From assembly GCA_009792885.1 (NCBI GenBank), contig WMCF01000003.1:14408297-14472296 (forward strand): a DNA stretch of 64,000 nt, in the 5' to 3' direction. The DNA comes from Eremophila alpestris peregrina. Lineage: Eukaryota; Chordata; Aves; Passeriformes; Alaudidae. The first letter of the stretch is position 1; each line of letters begins with the position of its first letter. The notes under the pieces were generated by a model that ran no database searches, had not been told where the DNA came from, and saw only the letters and a list, made by a program, of their open reading frames with translations. This document shows, one piece after another, positions 52,901 through 64,000 of the stretch. The position numbers and the translations under genes were made by a program.

Positions 52901-55765
52901 TCCTAAAGTATTTGGCAGCATCAGAGCAAATTCCCTGTAATATAGAAGAGATGATAGGAAACTTGGCACACAAAAGAAAGCAGAGGCTAAGACTGTCTGG
53001 AAAGAGTGAAGAATATTAACTCTCCCAAGTTCTTGTATCATTGCAGCCAAAAAAACCATAATTCTGCTCATATGTTCTCAGTAGTCTCCCTTACAAAGAA
53101 CAGGTTAGACAGAAAGTTGTCCTCTATTCCAGCCTATGTAATGAAGTTAGCAGAACAGGAATGCACATCAGACAGATTTCAAGTAAAATGAGCCAAACAA
53201 AGGAAAATTCTAATTTACTTACCTCAATAATTTTCTTAAGGATCTGCCTGAAGCGAAGTGTCAAAGCATCAGATTTTTTCTTTAGGAGGTTACGACCTGT
53301 TTGGGCTCCTTTCAAACGAGCCTTCATGATGGTCTGAGCCCTGGTCAGCAGAGGAATAAAGAAAAACCATCCTGCATCATCTGAACGGATTAGGAAAAAA
53401 CATATGTGAAGTTTTCTGACATGCATATGACTGAAATTATGAAGCAACCAAGAAGCTCCATTGCAGTAAAACAAGATGGCCACTTCAGCACAGAATTCCC
53501 TTTTAAAACCAAGGGAATTTATATTTATCTCCATCATCAATGAGAACTCCAAGGTTATTATCTGTGAAGTCAAAGCTCATGGAAAATTGACATCTTTCAG
53601 TGCTTCCATAATAGGAAATCAGAGTTTTCATTTTTCTTCATGACTTAGAAGTACCAGAAATGAAACTACTCCAAAAACCCACTGTATTGTATACTGGTAT
53701 TGCTTTTAAGTCCTTTCACTGCAATGTCATCTTCTCAAAATCAGACAACACGGCAAATTCTCCAAGTGGTCATAGCAACTGATGCCATGCTCTGAGTTTA
53801 CAGAGCAAGAAGATGCATCAGTTGCACGTTCTGGTCTTCCTTAGCTTCTTTTGCTGCATAGGAGATTTACAAGCTATTAAACACAATCAAAAGCAGCAAC
53901 AACTTAAAAGGGATTCTACTGAGTTAGCTGTAGCTTTCACCTTTACTTCCAGCAACACACTTAGAGGTTTCTGGTATGAAATTAGGAACTGTACCGCTTT
54001 CTACATGCAGCCACTGTGCACAAAGGACTCCTCTCAAGTCAAGTTCTTACACACTTCCTCTCTGACCTTGGAAAAAATAAGTATAATTAAGATTCTATCT
54101 ACACAGTGGAATCCATTACTGGCCACATCTACTGGCATGTGATGAGAACAGCTCCATTAACATCTACCAAATATGCAGAACTGAAAACTATGAATACTTT
54201 ATTAATGTTTATGATTTTAAAAATATATAAAATCAGAGAGTAAAAAGGCAACTTTATTTTCCCAACAAGCAGGTGTCTGTCATCACCTTGAACTAACTTG
54301 TTTGCCCTGTTCACCACCTGCCAGAGACTGGCTGGCTTTCTAGTCCAAGCAAGATCTCACTCGTTCTGAGAGTGCAATAAACAAAATCTTGTTTACTCTC
54401 AAAGAAACTGAACAGCTTCTGGAATTGAAGATATCCAGCACAGAAGAGGCTCATACCAGCAAGCCACTTTACAACAACAAAAAAAAAAACCCCAAACCAA
54501 CATAAAAAGTAAACCTTGTGAAATCCTCTGCAGTCAGTTAACAAAATTAATTGTTGCAGACACAGGTCATCTTTATTTTGCCATTCTAATTTATATTCCT
54601 TTGGGAACACCACCCCCATTATTGTCTATCACATCGTTTGAAACCGGGCGTGTAAACATAAAGCTTTTGTACCTGACCACCCTCATGCTACAGTGACACA
54701 CGACCTCACAAAACCAGATACCTTAAGAGTGACTGGAGTGCCCCCTCCTTGGACACCTAAACTGAATGAAAAAAAGCACTACCAAAGAGCAGGAGTGAGA
54801 CCAGATGACTTACTGTATGCAATAATTCATTTCTCTGTATGCAATAGTTTATTTCTAAACTAAATTTCAAAACAGAACTTTTACCATGTAATGTATTAAT
54901 CTTTCAGTATAAACTGTTACTTTTTATGTCCTGAGCTCATACAGAGTGAATAATTATTATTCTATATTTGAGGTTTTCTGTCCTGCAAGGCATCCTTTTT
55001 ATTATAAAGATTATGTGCAGGCATCAACCCACTTTTATGCAAGAAGATTTGAAAACAGCCTTTCACCTTAAAGTATGTCCTGGAGGGTTCGAAAGAGAAA
55101 CTGAACAACGTCATTAAACCAGCAATTTTATTCAATTGTTTGTGTTTGTTCGAAGGTTGTCGGCTTTCTAAACCTTCTCAGGAGACATCTGATTTCATGA
55201 CAAATAGTCTGCTGTCTGGATGTGGAAAATTACCTAACTGACCACTACACTGGGAGCACTTTACTTCCTTCTTCTTTTTTAACACTTTATGGCCAACCTC
55301 TCATACAGCAGTATCGTCTGTTGCAAAGTTAAGGAAAGCTGCGGTTCCACTTGTCCATTTTTCCTGCACATACCTTCTACAAATGGTTCTTTTTAGAGTA
55401 ATGGCATGATTTTAAATACCCCACCCGGCATCCCGGTGCCGGGCCCTGCCACGGCCCTCTGAGGACTGACAGAGCTGATGTGGAGCTATGCACCAGAATC
55501 TGAAGAATCTGAGGACCAGGGGCCCTCATCTGCTCCATCACAGGACCGGGAGAGCCCCGCTCGGCGGCGCAGCGCACACACCCGGCGGAACAGCTCCCGG
55601 CGCCGAGCCCCGATGAGGAGCCCCGGGCGCCCCGAGAGCCGCCGCTCCCGCCGCCTCGGGCACGGCACGGAGCCCCCGCGCTCCCCCCTCGGCGCTATCC
55701 CGACCCGTCTCGGCGGACACTCACATCCGCGAGGGAAAGATCTCGATGCGGTCCTTGGCCGACAT
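46788..55765 (-). CDS. ATP6V1D: ATP6V1D, V-type proton ATPase subunit D, complete coding region
   Basis: Nine coding exons on the - strand join to 744 nt, i.e. 247 residues plus stop, the usual vertebrate length. They are, in transcript order: 55765-55725, 53340-53223, 52073-51994, 50652-50585, 49906-49862, 49442-49339, 48958-48892, 47633-47555, 46929-46788. All introns are GT-AG and all phases agree. Subunit D forms, with subunit F, the central rotor shaft of the cytosolic V1 sector, turning inside the A3B3 ring to couple ATP hydrolysis to proton pumping into lysosomes and other compartments. The protein shows the family MSAKDRIEIFPSRM start, the long basic N-terminal helix (KARLKGAQTGRNLLKKKSDA), the ARGGEQLAKLKRNYAKAVEL central part, and the C-terminal helix with TLDEAIKITNRRVNAIEHV and acidic tail EEKDEDLLFE. 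It is transcribed from the CpG island shared with EIF2S1. Confidence 0.97.
46930..47554 (-). other. ATP6V1D: ATP6V1D last intron, with possible alternative exon
   Basis: A 625-bp intron. It contains an exon-like segment at 47322-47206 that is in phase with the preceding exon (listed separately). Confidence 0.8.
47206..47322 (-). other. ATP6V1D: Candidate alternative (cassette or terminal) exon of ATP6V1D
   Basis: On the - strand a TTGTTCTTCCAG acceptor precedes a segment that continues the frame of the upstream exon (AG plus A gives Arg201). It then reads 33 residues starting GNDGLQYPEV, passing through CFKDTFANKVNVLDYL and ending KQKCQT, before TGA at 47222-47220. A donor-like GAG|GTATGA follows at 47206-47205, making a 117-nt segment. 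Codon choice looks protein-like. I do not recognise the peptide. Use of this exon would replace the normal last 46 residues and give a protein of 234 residues. No transcript evidence is available here, so it could be chance. Confidence 0.35.
47555..47633 (-). CDS. ATP6V1D: ATP6V1D coding exon 8 (residues 175-200)
   Basis: Encodes VIIPRIERTLSYIITELDE and REREEFY, part of the long C-terminal helix of the rotor. It ends TACAG|GTAAAA with Arg201 split. The Ser in TLSYI is Ala in the mammalian protein as I recall it. Confidence 0.96.
47634..48891 (-). other. ATP6V1D: ATP6V1D intron, nothing notable
   Basis: A 1.3 kb intron, A-rich on the + strand. No repeat or extra exon recognised. Confidence 0.7.
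48892..48958 (-). CDS. ATP6V1D: ATP6V1D coding exon 7 (residues 153-174)
   Basis: Encodes TSFITLDEAIKITNRRVNAI and EH, one of the most conserved stretches of subunit D. Donor CATG|GTGAGT, acceptor CCATCAG. Confidence 0.96.
48959..49338 (-). other. ATP6V1D: ATP6V1D intron, nothing notable
   Basis: A 380-bp intron in which no element was recognised. Confidence 0.7.
49339..49442 (-). CDS. ATP6V1D: ATP6V1D coding exon 6 (residues 118-152)
   Basis: Encodes SYELTGLARGGEQLAKLKRN and YAKAVELLVELASLQ. Acceptor TTTTTTCAG, donor CAG|GTTGGT. Confidence 0.96.
49443..49861 (-). other. ATP6V1D: ATP6V1D intron, nothing notable
   Basis: A 419-bp intron in which no element was recognised. Confidence 0.7.
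49862..49906 (-). CDS. ATP6V1D: ATP6V1D coding exon 5 (residues 103-117), 45 nt
   Basis: A very short exon encoding GVTLPVFEHYQEGGD, the loop between the two long helices. Acceptor TCTTGTCAG, donor ACA|GTAAGT. Being 45 nt, it can be skipped without a frameshift. Confidence 0.95.
49907..50584 (-). other. ATP6V1D: ATP6V1D intron, nothing notable
   Basis: A 678-bp intron in which no element was recognised. Confidence 0.7.
50585..50652 (-). CDS. ATP6V1D: ATP6V1D coding exon 4 (residues 80-102)
   Basis: Encodes STTVIQNVNKAQVKIRAKKD and NVA, with Ser80 and Gly103 split by introns. Acceptor TTCCTTGCAG, donor GCAG|GTGACT. Confidence 0.96.
50653..51993 (-). other. ATP6V1D: ATP6V1D intron, nothing notable
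   Basis: A 1.3 kb intron. No transposon or coding exon recognised. Confidence 0.7.
51994..52073 (-). CDS. ATP6V1D: ATP6V1D coding exon 3 (residues 54-79)
   Basis: Encodes TKMLMGEVMREAAFSLAEAK and FTAGDF. Acceptor follows a long pyrimidine (T) run; donor TTTCAG|GTGAGG. Confidence 0.96.
52074..53222 (-). other. ATP6V1D: ATP6V1D intron, nothing notable
   Basis: A 1.1 kb intron. Open frames on both strands near 52480-52770 do not resemble a protein I know and are treated as chance. Confidence 0.7.
53223..53340 (-). CDS. ATP6V1D: ATP6V1D coding exon 2 (residues 14-53)
   Basis: Encodes MAQTIMKARLKGAQTGRNLL, then KKKSDALTLRFRQILKKIIE, the basic N-terminal helix of the rotor. Met14 is split (AT|G). 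Acceptor CTGACCAG, donor GAG|GTAAGT. Confidence 0.97.
53341..55724 (-). other. ATP6V1D: ATP6V1D first intron
   Basis: A 2.4 kb intron that begins inside the CpG island and becomes A/C-rich on the + strand to the left, including a C/A tract near 54471-54500. No element recognised. Confidence 0.75.
55725..55765 (-). CDS. ATP6V1D: ATP6V1D coding exon 1 (residues 1-13 and first two bases of codon 14)
   Basis: Encodes MSAKDRIEIFPSR, the family N-terminus, with ATG at 55765-55763. Donor AT|GTGAGT. The 5'UTR lies to the right, within the CpG island. Confidence 0.96.
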
Positions 55766-55845
55766 GGCTGCGGCGGGGCCGGTTCGGGCTGTCGCCGCTG
55801 TCACCGGCGGGGCCGGGCACGGCTGTCGCCGCTGTGGCCGCCGCC

Positions 55846-55855
55846 GTCACGTGGC
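55846..55855 (+). promoter_or_regulatory. CLEAR-type E-box (TFEB/TFE3/MITF)
   Basis: GTCACGTGGC differs by one base from the palindromic CLEAR consensus GTCACGTGAC. It lies about 80 bp upstream of the ATP6V1D start codon. V-ATPase genes are established members of the lysosomal CLEAR network controlled by TFEB. Confidence 0.65.
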
Positions 55856-55859
55856 TCGG

Positions 55860-55869
55860 CCCCGCCCCC
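55860..55869 (-). promoter_or_regulatory. GC box (Sp1 type)
   Basis: CCCCGCCCCC on the + strand, that is GGGGGCGGGG for ATP6V1D, just beyond the CLEAR site. Motif match only. Confidence 0.5.
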
Positions 55870-55926
55870 GCGCGAGGCGGTGCCCGCGCGCCGGGGCCCG
55901 AACCCGGATGGCCGCGCGGAGACGCG

Positions 55927-55931
55927 ATTGG
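55927..55931 (-). promoter_or_regulatory. CCAAT box (NF-Y type)
   Basis: ATTGG on + (CCAAT on -), flanked as GCGATTGGCC, a good NF-Y context. It sits centrally in the divergent promoter and could serve both genes. Confidence 0.5.
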
Positions 55932-56007
55932 CCGAGCCCGCGGCTCTGGCCGCCCGCCGCCAAGGGGCGCTCGAGGGCAGCGCGGCCGCTCTCTCCCGCG
56001 GCGTGCG

Positions 56008-56019
56008 GCGCCTGCGCAG
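56008..56019 (+). promoter_or_regulatory. NRF1-like site
   Basis: GCGCCTGCGCAG is close to the NRF1 palindrome GCGCATGCGC. It is placed near the likely EIF2S1 transcription start. Confidence 0.45.
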
Positions 56020-56118
56020 TGGGGCGGCAGCGGCCGGGCGCACGCGGCGGCGGAGCGGGGCCAGCGCGGGACTGCGGGGCGCGAGCGCAGCGCGGGACCC
56101 CCCCCGGGCCGCAGTCAG
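56020..56118 (+). other. EIF2S1: Inferred EIF2S1 non-coding exon 1 (start approximate)
   Basis: A consensus donor CAG|GTACCG falls at 56118-56119 in the CpG island. Joined to the coding exon at 57992 it gives TCAG|GATGCC, which places A at -3 of the start codon. There is no upstream ATG in this stretch. The 5' end is a guess. Confidence 0.55.
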
Positions 56119-62887
<6,769 letters not shown>

Positions 62888-64000
62888 GTGAGTTCTTCCC
62901 ACCTGCTCCTTGAACCTAGCTTGATGCTTTTAGGTTGAGACATTGTATCTTGGTGCAGACTATAAACTCAGTTAAAACTTGTGGTTCATAATGCTGGTAT
63001 TTGAATGGAGCTGTTCAGAATTAAGACACCTTAATCAAGGACTGCTTTCAAATTGCCTGTGTGGGTTCTATCCCAAAGTGCAAGGTGGTTTGGCTTTTAT
63101 TTTTCCTCCCAAAGTGCAGATTCCTTGGAACACAGGCTGGTTGTCATGATAGATAATGCAGTCTGTCATATTGCATTGGCACACAATGAAACTAAATTAC
63201 TGCATCAGCAATATTCTTTTTCATTATTCAGAGTTTTAAATTCATTGATTCCCTGACAGGATGATTGAACTTTGTCAGCACAACTACAGCATGTGCCTTA
63301 GTCACTTGTTCATAAACATGTGAAAATAGTATTTCTAAGGGGTTGATTGCAAACCATTCAATAGAATATATCAGCTCAAGCCTAGCACATTTCTAATGTA
63401 TGAGCTAGTTTGTCTCTTACAAATTTAGTGTGGGCAGAAAAAGCACATGGCTGCATGACTTCAGAAGACATACTTCAAAACTGTAAATCTGGCTCTGCAG
63501 AGCAGCCTAAATGCATGCTTGCCATTAAACAGATAGTGTAGCAGAATCACATTTCTAACTAGATTGAGAAATTGCCTCTGCCCTTCAAGTGTATATTGAA
63601 GAGCATTAACACTTGCTGATTACTGTGGAGAGAAGAGATAAGCCTTTTCCACATGACACTGAAGTCAAGAAGTACACTGAGTACAAAAAGTAAGGTGATG
63701 TAAAATTCCTCTACCTATTGCTTTAGACTGCTAGGAGTTAACATAGGCTTCAAAAATTTGATTTGATTGCCATGAAGAGTGCATTTATTAACATGAATAG
63801 CACTACACTACATACTACTACTTTTGAAGATTCAAGTTTCACTATTCCTGATCTTGCATTTTCTCAGGTATTTATTGCTTTTGTATCTTCATCTCTCCAC
63901 CTGAAGTGCATAATTATTGGTGTTGTACTTACTGGATGAGAAGTGAGTGAATATGAGTGTATAATTTTGTATTCCAGCTTTTCAAAACACAGTGTAAAAT
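62888..64000 (+). other. EIF2S1: EIF2S1 intron, open at right edge
   Basis: A 1.1 kb non-coding stretch after the last seen exon. No further EIF2S1 exon, repeat or other gene is recognisable before the window ends. Confidence 0.75.

Larger units (their letters stand above)
55766..56018. promoter_or_regulatory. Bidirectional promoter of ATP6V1D and EIF2S1
   Basis: About 250 bp separate the ATP6V1D start codon from the inferred start region of EIF2S1. There is no TATA box in the expected place. Visible motifs are a CLEAR/E-box at 55846-55855, a GC box at 55860-55869, an inverted CCAAT at 55927-55931 and an NRF1-like site at 56008-56019. This motif set is typical of housekeeping divergent promoters. 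Start sites cannot be read from sequence alone. Confidence 0.75.

Overview
This window is vertebrate nuclear DNA, almost certainly from a bird. It is AT-rich and intron-rich, with one sharp CpG island at about 55.4-56.4 kb. Its recognisable repeats are avian types: three fragments of CR1 LINE 3' ends and a decayed ERVL-type solo LTR. Gene order and orientation, PALS1 (MPP5) > ATP6V1D < EIF2S1 >, match the vertebrate block I know from human 14q23. The species cannot be named from the sequence alone.

Region by region. Positions 1-17152 hold no coding exon and read as a 5' intron of PALS1, whose promoter must lie to the left of the window. Positions 17153-45872 hold the rest of PALS1 on the + strand: 13 coding exons that sum to exactly 675 codons plus stop, a leader with three uORFs, and a 3'UTR of about 2.9 kb. 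PALS1 and ATP6V1D converge tail to tail, with only about 190 bp between the predicted poly(A) sites near 45.87 and 46.06 kb. ATP6V1D lies on the - strand from 55765 down to 46788 in nine coding exons totalling exactly 247 codons plus stop. A CpG-island bidirectional promoter (about 55.77-56.02 kb) then serves ATP6V1D leftward and EIF2S1 rightward. It carries a CLEAR/E-box, an inverted CCAAT box, a GC box and an NRF1-like site. EIF2S1 runs off the right edge: four coding exons giving residues 1-193 are inside the window.

The genes do not form one pathway. PALS1 is the MAGUK scaffold of the Crumbs apical polarity complex. ATP6V1D is the central-rotor subunit D of the V-ATPase. EIF2S1 is the alpha subunit of eIF2, whose regulatory serine controls translation under stress. 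The only functional link visible in the DNA is the promoter shared by ATP6V1D and EIF2S1.

I found no clear undescribed system. The observations most worth a second look are: a possible alternative terminal exon in the last intron of ATP6V1D, which is in frame with the preceding exon and adds 33 residues before a stop; the CLEAR site in the shared promoter; the uORF cluster in the PALS1 leader; and a strand-composition skew that appears to flip at the gene boundaries. All exon joins were worked out by hand from GT/AG sites, reading frame and family knowledge. No alignment was run.
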